Below, piece after piece: positions 13,903 to 23,122 of a stretch of 40,950 bases of DNA. The notes under the pieces are model-generated. The model was not told the origin of the DNA. It saw only the letters and a list, made by a program, of their open reading frames with translations, and did not search any database. Where the stretch lies: positions 1-40,950 of the forward strand of contig NZ_JAPNLK010000075.1 in the NCBI RefSeq assembly GCF_026627505.1. Direction: 5' to 3'. The position numbers were made by a program, and so were the translations under genes. Source of the stretch: Streptomyces sp. H27-H5. Its GTDB lineage: Bacteria; Actinomycetota; Actinomycetes; Streptomycetales; Streptomycetaceae. How positions within the stretch are numbered: position 1 is the stretch's first letter; each line of letters opens with the position of its first letter.

Positions 13903-15930
13903 GTGACACCGATCAGCCGCAGGGGTTTCGTGGGAATCGGCGCCGGACTGGTGGCGGGCGCCGGCCTGCCCGCGGTCACCGCGACCTCGGCGGCCGCGGC
14001 CGCCGCGACCGGCACGATCACCGACGTGAAGCACGTGGTGATCCTCATGCAGGAGAACCGCAGCTTCGACCACTACTTCGGCAGGCTGAAGGGCGTCCGC
14101 GGCTTCGGCGACCGTGCCGCCGGGAACCTCCCGGGCGGCTGGGGCATGTTCAACCAGCCGAACTGGGGCGGCCGTCAGTACCCGTGGAAACTCAGCGCCA
14201 CCCCGCCGGCGGGCGGGGTGGACGGCGCGACCCTCGCCCAGTGCACCGGCGACCTCCCGCACAGTTGGACCTCGCAGCACGCGGCCTGGAACAAGGGCCG
14301 GATGGACAACTTCGTCACCGGTGTCGGCAACACCCGCACCCTCGGTCACCTCGACCGGGGTGACATTCCCTTCCACTACGGGCTCGCCGACCACTACACG
14401 GTCTGCGACGCGTACTTCTGCTCCGCCCTCAGCGCCACCGGCCCCAACCGCACCTTCCTGTGGAGCGGCAAGGTCGACGCGAGCAGCAAGGACGGCGGCG
14501 ACGAGTCCGGGCTGACCTGGGAGACGTACGCGGAGGCGCTCCAGCGGGCCGGGATGAGCTGGAAGGTCTACCAGAACGCCCAGGACAACTACGGGGACAA
14601 CGGCCTGGCCTACTTCAAAAAGTTCACCGACGCGGCCCCCGGCAACCCGCTGTGGGACCGCGGCATGGGCTCCGTCCCCAAGGTCACCGGCTCCACCCCG
14701 GACGACATCGCGGCCGCGATCCGCGCCGACGTCGTCGCCGGGACCCTCCCGCAGGTGTCCTGGGTCGTGGCGAGCGAGGCCTTCTCCGAGCACCCGTACG
14801 CGCCGCCCGGTGACGGCGCGCACTTCGTGGACCTGGTCTACCGGGCCCTCGCCGCGAACCCGGAGGTCTTCGACTCCACCATCCTCTTCCTCAACTACGA
14901 CGAGAACGACGGGTTCTTCGATCACGTGCCGCCGCCCGTCGCACCACCCGGCACGCCCGACGAGTACCTCGACGGCCTGCCGATCGGGCTGGGCTTCCGC
15001 GTCCCGATGCTCGTGATGTCCCCGTGGACCCGGGGCGGCTGGGTCAGTTCCGAGGTCTTCGACCACACCTCGGTGCTGCGGTTCATGGAGACCTGGACGA
15101 CGGCCCTCGGCACCCCCGCGACCTGTCCGAACATCAGCGCCTGGCGCCGCAGGGTGGTGGGCGACCTGACCGGCGTCTTCGACTTCGCGCACCCCGTCCA
15201 CGGCGTTCCCGCCGGCCTGCCCTCGACCGCGAAGGTCATCGGCCAGGCCACCTGCGCCCCGCTGCCCAACCCCGCCCCGCAGGACAACGCGCTCCCGACG
15301 CAGGAGCCCGGCACCCGCCCGGCGCGCGCCCTGCCGTACCAGGTGAACGGCAACCTGGACCGCTTCGAGTTCGGGGCCGCCGGGAAGATCCTGGCCTGGT
15401 TCTCGATGTCCAACCTGGGCGCGCACGCGAAGCGGCCCGCGCACTTCTCGATCCACCCGCACCAGCACCGGGACACGACGCCCTGGCAGTACACGGTGGA
15501 CGCGGGCGCCACCTCGACGGACTACTTCAGCGTCGGCCTCGGCAGCGGCTCCGGCAAGTACGACATCTCGATGCACGGGCCGAACCGTTTCCTGCGCCGC
15601 TTCATCGGCGACGCGTCGAAGGCGGGCAAGGCGATCGAGGTCGCGGCGCGCTTCGCGGTGGAGCCGGGCACGGGAAAGACCGCCGTGTACTTCAAGATGA
15701 CCAACACCTCCGCGGCGGCGGTCACCTTCACGATCCGTTCCGACGCCTACCGCACGGACGGCCCGTGGACGTACAAGGTGCCGGCGAACTCCTCGCGCGA
15801 GGATTTCTTCAACGCCGTCGCCTACAACGGCGGTTGGTACGACTTCACGATCCTGGCCGACTCCGACGGCACCTGGTCGCGCCGCTACACGGGCCACATC
15901 GAGTACGGGTCGCCGAGCGTCTCGGGCTGA
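13903..15930 (+). CDS. Secreted phosphocholine-specific phospholipase C
   Basis: A 675-aa exported phosphoesterase that releases phosphocholine from phospholipids. The N-terminus has a Tat signal (twin Arg in SRRGFVGIGAG, hydrophobic core, Ala-rich cleavage zone about residues 25-33). The catalytic domain starts with HVVILMQENRSFDHYFGRLKG (about 43-63) and contains LNYDENDGFFDHVPPP (about 328-343). Two C-terminal domains of the DUF756 type follow (about 475-570 and 577-670). GGAGG lies about 11 nt before the GTG. Length and domain order match full-size family members. The gene stands alone, with a PHO-box-like site upstream. Confidence 0.9.
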   Translation: MTPISRRGFVGIGAGLVAGAGLPAVTATSAAAAAATGTITDVKHVVILMQENRSFDHYFGRLKGVRGFGDRAAGNLPGGWGMFNQPNWGGRQYPWKLSATPPAGGVDGATLAQCTGDLPHSWTSQHAAWNKGRMDNFVTGVGNTRTLGHLDRGDIPFHYGLADHYTVCDAYFCSALSATGPNRTFLWSGKVDASSKDGGDESGLTWETYAEALQRAGMSWKVYQNAQDNYGDNGLAYFKKFTDAAPGNPLWDRGMGSVPKVTGSTPDDIAAAIRADVVAGTLPQVSWVVASEAFSEHPYAPPGDGAHFVDLVYRALAANPEVFDSTILFLNYDENDGFFDHVPPPVAPPGTPDEYLDGLPIGLGFRVPMLVMSPWTRGGWVSSEVFDHTSVLRFMETWTTALGTPATCPNISAWRRRVVGDLTGVFDFAHPVHGVPAGLPSTAKVIGQATCAPLPNPAPQDNALPTQEPGTRPARALPYQVNGNLDRFEFGAAGKILAWFSMSNLGAHAKRPAHFSIHPHQHRDTTPWQYTVDAGATSTDYFSVGLGSGSGKYDISMHGPNRFLRRFIGDASKAGKAIEVAARFAVEPGTGKTAVYFKMTNTSAAAVTFTIRSDAYRTDGPWTYKVPANSSREDFFNAVAYNGGWYDFTILADSDGTWSRRYTGHIEYGSPSVSG

Positions 15931-15964
15931 GCGGCCCTGACCGACGAGATCCGAAGGAGACGGA

Positions 15965-16017
15965 CTAGGCCCTGTCGTCAAAGTGGGGCCAGGCGCCACT
16001 GTGACGACAGGTCCTAG
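15965..16017. mobile_element. MITE-like element, 53 bp with CTAG flanks
   Basis: Two CTAG tetramers (15965-15968 and 16014-16017) flank 45 bp whose ends are imperfect 19-bp inverted repeats: GCCCTGTCGTCAAAGTGG inward from the left against GACCTGTCGTCACAGTGG from the right. The layout (target duplication plus terminal repeats, no gene) is that of a miniature inverted-repeat element. CTAG is a target of some IS5-group elements, and I recall Streptomyces IS ends resembling CCTGTCGTCA. The right CTAG contains the stop codon of the acetyltransferase gene. The alternative is a bidirectional terminator between convergent genes; it may do both. Confidence 0.55.
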
Positions 16018-16568
16018 AGCACGTCCCCGTTGCGCCAGTCGAAGTCGAGCCGCCCGGTGGGGTCCAACAGGGCCCCGCCGGGCGGCGCCCAGAGGTACGT
16101 GGAGCCCTCCTCCTCGGCGAGTCGCCGCGGTCCGGCCGGGCCGAGCACGCCGATCCGACCGCCCCAGACCCGCCAGCCGCGCCCCGCGTACAGGGCGGCG
16201 CCGTCCTCGGAGGCGGACAGCGCGCCCAGCTCGTAGGCCCGCCCGATCACACCCTCCAGTTCGGCCATGACCCGTCCGGCGAGACCGCGGCGGCGCCGGT
16301 CGGAGCGTACGGCCACCGCCTCGACGTACCCGGTCCGCAGGGCCCGGCCGGCGTGCACGACCCGGCGTTGCACCACACTGCCGTGCGCGACCAGCACGCC
16401 GTCCTCCCGCACCAGCACGTGCATCCCGCCGAGCGCGTGCTCGAAGTCCTCGTCGGCGAAGTCCCCGTCGAACGCCCCGTCCAGCAGCGCCCGGATCTCG
16501 CCGAACTCCGCCGTGCCCAGTTCGCCGGTGTGCCGCAGGAGGGTGCCGTCGCTCGTGTTCGCCGTCAT
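16014..16568 (-). CDS. GNAT acetyltransferase, AAC(2')-like
   Basis: A 184-aa GNAT-fold N-acetyltransferase resembling aminoglycoside 2'-N-acetyltransferases of mycobacteria. Shared blocks are FEHALGGMHVLV (about residues 42-53), LVAHGSVVQRR, RTGYVEAVAVRSDRRRRGLAG (the acetyl-CoA pyrophosphate-binding motif A), YELGALSASEDGAALYAGRGW and the end DWRNGDVL. Length and order match AAC(2')-I proteins (about 180 aa). In mycobacteria such enzymes are chromosomal with debated housekeeping roles, so resistance is not implied. It follows a tyrosine phosphatase gene with a 4-bp overlap. The MITE-like element abuts its stop codon. Confidence 0.8.
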   Translation of the reverse strand: MTANTSDGTLLRHTGELGTAEFGEIRALLDGAFDGDFADEDFEHALGGMHVLVREDGVLVAHGSVVQRRVVHAGRALRTGYVEAVAVRSDRRRRGLAGRVMAELEGVIGRAYELGALSASEDGAALYAGRGWRVWGGRIGVLGPAGPRRLAEEEGSTYLWAPPGGALLDPTGRLDFDWRNGDVL

Positions 16569-17296
16569 CCGGCGACGGTACCAACGCCCCGGAGCCGACC
16601 GGTGAGCCTCTCCAGCGTGCCCGCGTCGAGTCCGGCGTCGAGCAGGTAGGCCCGTGCGTCCAACCGCTCGGCGGTCTGCCGGGCCAGCGCGTGGACGGTC
16701 GTGCCGAGCCCGGCGACGTACGTCTCGATCTCCGCGTCGTCGTACGGTCGGCCGCGCGCGGCGTACCCGGCCCGTACCCGGGACTCGCTCAGCCCGTGGT
16801 CGACGGCGATCTCCCGCGGGCTCGCCCCGGCGAGCCGGAGCAGGACGAGGGCGATGATCCCGGTGCGGTCCCGGCCCAGACCGCAGTGGAAGGCGACCCC
16901 GCCGGGCGGGGCGTCGGCGATCGCACGGGCCACGGCGGCGACGCGGTCGGGGAACCGCTCCAGGAAAGGCTGGAAATACGCGGGGGTGCCGAAACCGGGG
17001 GTCCCCCACCACACGTCCCAGAAGTCCCGGTGTTCGAGCCCGTCCAGGGGTATCCGCACCGTGGTCAGGAGGTCGGGACGGGGCGCGCGGTCCCCTTCCA
17101 CCTCGTCGTCATTGCGCAGGTCGAGGACGGTCCGCACGCCGTGGGCGACGACGGTGGTCCAGCCCTGCCCGGTGAGCCGGTCGAGCCGGTCCGCGCGCAC
17201 GGCCGCCCCCGGCACGACCTGCCCCACACCTCCCAGGTCACGCGCGTTGAAACACCCGTCCCACTCCAGAAATCGACCGGCCTGCGCCATGTTCAT
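16565..17296 (-). CDS. Tyrosine/dual-specificity protein phosphatase
   Basis: A 243-aa phosphatase of the PtpB-like group. The P-loop HCGLGRDRTG has catalytic Cys138 and Arg144. An N-terminal NARDLGG block, typical of the family, and TVLDLRNDDEV also fit. The start at 17296 follows AGGGGGG closely. An in-frame GTG or ATG further upstream adds no domain. It overlaps the AAC(2')-like gene by 4 bp, so the two form one translation-coupled operon. Cytosolic location is expected, as no signal or membrane segment is visible. Divergent from the nitroreductase gene. Confidence 0.87.
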   Translation of the reverse strand: MNMAQAGRFLEWDGCFNARDLGGVGQVVPGAAVRADRLDRLTGQGWTTVVAHGVRTVLDLRNDDEVEGDRAPRPDLLTTVRIPLDGLEHRDFWDVWWGTPGFGTPAYFQPFLERFPDRVAAVARAIADAPPGGVAFHCGLGRDRTGIIALVLLRLAGASPREIAVDHGLSESRVRAGYAARGRPYDDAEIETYVAGLGTTVHALARQTAERLDARAYLLDAGLDAGTLERLTGRLRGVGTVAG

Positions 17297-17377
17297 AGCC
17301 CCCCTGTCAGTACACATCGGACAGTGACTGATGACGCGACCCTGGCGGCGGGCGGTTCCGCGCGTGAAGATCTGCCC

Positions 17378-18079
17378 ATGTCGCCTGAGACCCAGCAGTG
17401 GACCCCCACCCATGGCAGGCCCTACCGGCCCGTCCCCTACCGCCCCGCGCGCATGCCGGGCCCGGAATCCCTCGCGCGCGCGGCCGAGTTGAGGGCCCGG
17501 ATGGACGAGCGGCGCACCGTCCGTCACTTCTCCACCGACCCGGTGCCCGAGCAGGTCGTCCGGGACGCGATCGCCTGCGCCGCCACGGCCCCGTCGGGTG
17601 CGCACCAGCAGCCCTGGACGTTCGTCCTGGTCAAGGACCCCGAGATCCGCCGGCAGATCCGCGCGGCCGCCGAGCAGGAGGAACAGATCTCCTACGACGG
17701 CCGGCTCGGCGACGAATGGCTCGCCGCGCTGCGTCCCCTCGGCACCGACGCGGTCAAGAACCACCTGACCGACGCTCCGGCCCTGATCGTGGTCTTCCAG
17801 CAGCGGTACTGGCTGGGGCCCGACGGTACGAAGCGCAAGCACTACTACGTGGACGAGTCGGTCGGCATCGCTGTCGGCATGCTCCTGTCGGCGCTCCACC
17901 TGAGCGGGCTCGCCGCGCTGATCCACACGCCGAGCCCGATGCGCTTCCTGAGGCACGTCCTGAACCGCCCGGAGAACGAGAAGGCCTTCGCGGTCATCCC
18001 CGTCGGCTACCCGGCCGACGACTGCGAGGTCCCGGACCTGCTGCGCAAGTCCCTGGACCAGGTCATCGTCGAGGTCTGA
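17378..18079 (+). CDS. Nitroreductase-family FMN oxidoreductase
   Basis: A 233-aa flavoprotein of the nitroreductase fold. RRTVRHFSTDPVPEQVV (about residues 42-58) binds FMN phosphate, CAATAPSGAHQQPWTFVLV (about 66-84) is the dimer/FMN segment, and VDESVGIAVGMLLSALHLSGL is the core helix. The C-terminal PVGYPADDCEVP is also typical. It is closest in layout to the iodotyrosine-deiodinase-like branch, but substrate cannot be assigned. Only a weak SD (GAAGA) precedes the ATG. The 81-bp divergent region to the phosphatase gene contains nested dyads (CTGTC 17304-17308 with GACAG 17320-17324; TCAGT 17307-17311 with ACTGA 17327-17331). Confidence 0.87.
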   Translation: MSPETQQWTPTHGRPYRPVPYRPARMPGPESLARAAELRARMDERRTVRHFSTDPVPEQVVRDAIACAATAPSGAHQQPWTFVLVKDPEIRRQIRAAAEQEEQISYDGRLGDEWLAALRPLGTDAVKNHLTDAPALIVVFQQRYWLGPDGTKRKHYYVDESVGIAVGMLLSALHLSGLAALIHTPSPMRFLRHVLNRPENEKAFAVIPVGYPADDCEVPDLLRKSLDQVIVEV

Positions 18080-18099
18080 GAACGGTCCCGCAACCGTGA

Positions 18100-18140
18100 C
18101 CGCCCCCGCTCCGGACTTGGGGGTACCGGAGCGGGGGCGG
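18100..18140. terminator. Bidirectional terminator between nitroreductase and pruA
   Basis: A perfect 15-bp stem (18100-18114 with 18126-18140) with an 11-nt loop sits in the gap between two convergent genes, 20 bp from each stop. Confidence 0.85.
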
Positions 18141-18160
18141 GGTTCGGCAGGGCAGGGAGG

Positions 18161-19792
<1,632 letters not shown>

Positions 19793-19812
19793 GGGTCTGG
19801 CAACTCCTTGAG

Positions 19813-19848
19813 CTAGTTCTGAACCTGGTTCTGGACCTAGTTCTTGGT
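19813..19848. repeat. Three 12-bp tandem repeats in the proline operon linker
   Basis: Units CTAGTTCTGAAC (19813-19824), CTGGTTCTGGAC (19825-19836) and CTAGTTCTTGGT (19837-19848) follow head to tail. The last unit includes the proline dehydrogenase stop codon and final codons. The repeats fill most of the gap before the pruA SD. Confidence 0.6.
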
Positions 19849-20763
19849 GATCATCGAGCGGAGGAAGAAGAGGAGGTTGGCCGGCTTCTCCGCGAGGCGG
19901 CGCATGAAGTAGCCGTACCAGTCGGTCCCGTACGCGGTGTAGACGCGCATCCGGTGTCCCTCGGCGGCCAGCCGCAGGTGCTCGTCGCTGCGGATCCCGT
20001 ACAGCATCTGGAACTCGTACTCGTCGGGCTTGCGGCCGGCCTTGCGGGCCAGTTCCTGGGCGATGGCGATCAGGCGCGGGTCGTGGGACCCGATCATCGG
20101 GTACCCCTCGCCCTCCATCAGGATGCGCATGATGCGGACGTACGCCTTGTCGATCTCGGCCTTGTCCTGGTACGCGACCTCGGCGGGCTCCTTGTAGGCG
20201 CCCTTCACGATCCGGACGCGGCTGCCGGCCTCGGCGAGCCGGCGGGCGTCGGCCTCGGTGCGGAAGAGGTAGGCCTGGATCACGCAGCCGGTCTGCGGGA
20301 AGTCCCGGCGCAGCTCCTCGTGGATGGCGAACATCGAGTCGAGGGTGGTGTGGTCCTCGGCGTCCAGGGTGACGGTGGTGCCGATGGCCGCGGCGGCCTC
20401 GACGACCGGGCGCACGTTGGCGAGGGCCAGCTCGTGGCCGCCTTCGAGGGCCTGGCCGAACATCGAGAGCTTGACCGACATCTCGACGGTCTCGCCCAGG
20501 CCCAGCTCGGCCAGCCGCCCGATCAGTTCGAGGTAGGCGTCGCGCGCGGCGTGGGACTGCTCCACGGCGGTGATGTCCTCGCCGACCACGTCGAGGGTGA
20601 CTTCGAGGCCCTTGCGCGTGAGGTCCTCGACGATCGGGATGACCTGGCCGACCGTCTCACCGGGGATGAACCGGTTCACCACGGGCTTGGTCACCGGGGC
20701 GGCGGAGACGATTCGGCGCAGCTTGTCGCTGCGGGAAGCGGCGAGGATCGCGGGACCCAGCAC
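19837..20763 (-). CDS. Proline dehydrogenase (monofunctional)
   Basis: FAD enzyme oxidising proline to pyrroline-5-carboxylate, first step of the proline-to-glutamate route; electrons go to the membrane quinone pool. The 308-aa TIM-barrel protein shows TLDVVGEDIT, VEMSVKLSMFGQALE, TVTLDAEDHTTLDS, RIVKGAYKEP (substrate Lys/Arg region) and YEFQMLYGIRSDEHLRLA. The GTG at 20763 was chosen because GGAGG lies 5-9 nt upstream; the longer in-frame ATG at 20838 adds 25 residues without family character. Divergent from a PucR-type regulator, with two perfect palindromes between. pruA follows. Confidence 0.93.
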   Translation of the reverse strand: MLGPAILAASRSDKLRRIVSAAPVTKPVVNRFIPGETVGQVIPIVEDLTRKGLEVTLDVVGEDITAVEQSHAARDAYLELIGRLAELGLGETVEMSVKLSMFGQALEGGHELALANVRPVVEAAAAIGTTVTLDAEDHTTLDSMFAIHEELRRDFPQTGCVIQAYLFRTEADARRLAEAGSRVRIVKGAYKEPAEVAYQDKAEIDKAYVRIMRILMEGEGYPMIGSHDPRLIAIAQELARKAGRKPDEYEFQMLYGIRSDEHLRLAAEGHRMRVYTAYGTDWYGYFMRRLAEKPANLLFFLRSMITKN

Positions 20764-20884
20764 GGGGCACCTCCAACGGGTGGCAGAAGCAGATTCACGA
20801 TCTCGCGCCGGCATGGCGTGGACGTAAGAGAAACGCATGTAAAACCACCGTGAAACCTAAGGATCTCCACGATCCTCTGCCATC

Positions 20885-20914
20885 GACAGCTGTCACGCAT
20901 CCGATGTCGACATC
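20885..20914. promoter_or_regulatory. Paired palindromes between proline operon and PucR regulator
   Basis: GACAGCTGTC (20885-20894) and GATGTCGACATC (20903-20914) are perfect palindromes with centres 19 bp apart, 48-77 bp before the regulator start. They share the GAC/GTC half-sites and lie in the divergent promoter region. They are the best operator candidates for PucR control of the proline operon. Confidence 0.5.
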
Positions 20915-20961
20915 TCATACATCTGTCTGAAGAACCGTTCCGCAGGTGGGAGAATGGCCGG

Positions 20962-22347
20962 GTGAAGGGCGATTACCAGGACCTGGTGGACGAGATCTCG
21001 GCGCTGCTCGGCGCCCCCGCGACCCTGGAGAACCGGGACTTCCGCCTCATCGCGTTCGGCGCGCACGACGGCGACGACGACGCGGCCATGGACCCGGTCC
21101 GCACCCGCTCGATCCTGACCAGGCAGTCGACGGCTGCCGTCCGGTCCTGGTTCGAGGGCTTCGGCATCGCCCGCGCCACCGGTCCGGTACGCATCCCGGC
21201 CGCCCCCGATGCCGGTGTCGTCCGGGGGCGGCTCTGTCTGCCGGTGCGCTACCGGGGAATCGTCCAGGGGTACGTGTGGCTCCTCGACCCGGAGTCGGGA
21301 CCCGACGCGGGGCCCGGTCCGGCGGCGCTCGCCGCCGCCATGGAGGTCGCCGAGCGGGTGGGGGTGCTGCTCGCCGAGGAGGCCAAGGCCGGGGCGGACC
21401 TGTCGCGGGAGTTCCGCGCGGCGCTCACGGCCGACCGCGGCTGGCAGCGGGACATGGCGCTGACCGCGCTGCGCACGGCCCTGGGAGCCGACGGCGACGG
21501 GCTGCACGCGGTGGTGTGCGTGACCCCGTGGCCCGGGGAGGTCCCGGGTTCGGTGCCGGGCGCGGCGGCGGTGTGCGTGGTGCCGTGGCCCTGGCCGGGC
21601 CGCGCGAGCGGGCCGGACCGGGGCGGGCCGGACCGCGCCGGGTCGGACCAGGCCACGTCGGGTCGGGGCGCGTCCGGTCGGGCCGCGTCGGCGGGGCGGG
21701 CCGGGTCGGGGCGGGCCGCCGATCATCCGGGGGGCCGACCCGACACCCGATCGGGTGACCGTTCCGCCGCCGGGACCGGCGCCGGCGGGTCGGGCGGGGT
21801 CGACGGCGACCCGGGCCCCGGTCAGGCGGCTCTGGCGGTCCTGGTCAGACTCCGCTCGGCGGACTCCGTCGCCCCGGTGGAGGCGCTGGCCTCCCGGCTG
21901 CTCCCCCGCCCCGCGACGCCGACGGGACCCGTCGCCGCGACCGCCGGCGTCGCCGAGCCCCGGCGCGGGCTGACCACGCTCGGCGACGCGTGGGCCGAGG
22001 CCGCGGCCGCGGCCAGGGCGGCGTCCGCGCAGCCCCGGCTCGGGCAGGTCGCGCGGTGGTCGGCCATCGGACCGTACCGACTGCTGGCCTCGTTGGCTGC
22101 GGGCCGGGGGCAAGACCCCTCCACCCGGGTCCTGTTGGACGCCACGCACCGGGAACTGGCCCGTACCGCCGAGGTGTTCCTGGACTGCGCCGGGCAGGCG
22201 GGTCGGGCGGCGGCGGCCCTGGGGGTCCACCGCCAGACGCTGTACTACCGGTTGGGCCGGGTGGAGCAACTGACGGGCCTCGACCTGGACGAGGGCGAGG
22301 ACCGGCTGTTGCTGCACATGTCCCTCAAGGCCGCCCGCCTCGACTGA
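20962..22347 (+). CDS. PucR-family transcriptional regulator, probable proline-operon activator
   Basis: A 461-aa regulator. The N-terminal half (about residues 1-185) is the sensory part, ending in a GGDEF-like divergent region. The C-terminus carries the PucR helix-turn-helix (about 400-455: EVFLDCAGQAGRAAAALGVH, then RQTLYYRLGRVEQLTGLDL). Between them, residues about 212-288 form a Gly/Ala/Ser/Asp/Arg low-complexity linker encoded by GC-rich near-repeats, which looks like a lineage-specific expansion. GGGAG lies about 10 nt before the GTG. Divergence from proline dehydrogenase suggests proline or an intermediate is the signal. This function is inferred from context. Confidence 0.85.
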   Translation: MKGDYQDLVDEISALLGAPATLENRDFRLIAFGAHDGDDDAAMDPVRTRSILTRQSTAAVRSWFEGFGIARATGPVRIPAAPDAGVVRGRLCLPVRYRGIVQGYVWLLDPESGPDAGPGPAALAAAMEVAERVGVLLAEEAKAGADLSREFRAALTADRGWQRDMALTALRTALGADGDGLHAVVCVTPWPGEVPGSVPGAAAVCVVPWPWPGRASGPDRGGPDRAGSDQATSGRGASGRAASAGRAGSGRAADHPGGRPDTRSGDRSAAGTGAGGSGGVDGDPGPGQAALAVLVRLRSADSVAPVEALASRLLPRPATPTGPVAATAGVAEPRRGLTTLGDAWAEAAAAARAASAQPRLGQVARWSAIGPYRLLASLAAGRGQDPSTRVLLDATHRELARTAEVFLDCAGQAGRAAAALGVHRQTLYYRLGRVEQLTGLDLDEGEDRLLLHMSLKAARLD

Positions 22348-22351
22348 CCTG

Positions 22352-22378
22352 CTCGCCCCGCCCCGTGCGCGGGGCGAG
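22352..22378. terminator. Bidirectional terminator between PucR and TetR genes
   Basis: A 10-bp perfect stem (22352-22361 with 22369-22378) with a 7-nt loop lies in the 40-bp gap between two convergent genes. Confidence 0.75.
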
Positions 22379-22387
22379 AGGCACGAC

Positions 22388-23032
22388 TCAGGCGGTGGGT
22401 TCCGCGACCGAGGCGCCGACCGCGCCCTCCACCGGCGCCCCGTCGGCCGCTCCCGCACCCGCCGCCTTCGCCATGAGTTCCGCCGCCCGCCGCATCCCCT
22501 CGGTCAACTCGGCCGGGGTGCCGGCGCTCCCGGCGTCGAACAGCCACTGGATCATGAACCCGTTGAGCAGGGCCTGGTAGAAGGTGCCCAGCGTGCGCAG
22601 GTCCTCCTCCTCCAGCCGGTCCTCCGGCATCCCCGTGAACATCGAGACCAGCCCCCGGCGCCCCTCGTCCTGCGAGGCCGCGAGCAGTCGGCGCAGCTCA
22701 GGGAGCCCGTCCCGGGTCAGCGCGACCTCCAGGCTCGCGGCCCAGATGGGGCCCGACTCCTCGTGCCCGGCGTGCACGCCCTCCCACACCGAGCGGAAGC
22801 GGTCGAGCGAGCCGCCCTCCCCCGCGAGGCCGCCGGTGAACGCGTCGCCCCAGTCGGAGATCAACTCGATGAACGCCTGGGTGAGCAGGGCGTCCTTCGA
22901 GCCGTAGTGATAGCCGATGGAGGCCAGGTTGGCGCCCGACGCCTTGACGATGTCACGCGCGGTGGTGCGCACGAACCCCTTCTCGACCAGGCATTCCTTG
23001 GCCCCCCGGAGCAGATCTTCGCGATGTCCCAT
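22388..23032 (-). CDS. TetR-family transcriptional repressor
   Basis: A 214-aa TetR protein. The N-terminal helix-turn-helix is at about residues 5-50 (LLRGAKECLVEKGFVRTTAR, then DIVKASGANLASIGYHYGSK). A ligand-binding C-terminal domain follows and ends in an Ala/Gly-rich tail. ATG at 23032 was chosen for the MGHREDLL start; a GTG three codons upstream (23041) is equally possible, and neither has an SD. It is divergent from a 14-helix MFS transporter and probably represses it through the dyad at 23090-23110, itself possibly through CCGTCCTAGACGG at 23055-23067. Confidence 0.88.
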   Translation of the reverse strand: MGHREDLLRGAKECLVEKGFVRTTARDIVKASGANLASIGYHYGSKDALLTQAFIELISDWGDAFTGGLAGEGGSLDRFRSVWEGVHAGHEESGPIWAASLEVALTRDGLPELRRLLAASQDEGRRGLVSMFTGMPEDRLEEEDLRTLGTFYQALLNGFMIQWLFDAGSAGTPAELTEGMRRAAELMAKAAGAGAADGAPVEGAVGASVAEPTA

Positions 23033-23054
23033 GGCCGACACGGTAGCAAGACAA

Positions 23055-23115
23055 CCGTCCTAGACGGAAGTTCCATACACTCGTACTAGACAAGTGTTTA
23101 TGACGCTTGTACATT
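23055..23115. promoter_or_regulatory. TetR/MFS divergent control region with strong MFS promoter
   Basis: For the MFS gene, TAGACA (-35, 23087-23092) and TACATT (-10, 23110-23115) are separated by exactly 17 bp, and the ATG follows 7 nt later with no SD, implying a leaderless mRNA. ACAAG (23090-23094) and CTTGT (23106-23110) form a dyad across the spacer. A second dyad, CCGTC-CTA-GACGG, lies at 23055-23067 nearer the TetR gene. Both contain a CTAGAC-type half. Confidence 0.6.
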
Positions 23116-23122
23116 CCTGCTC

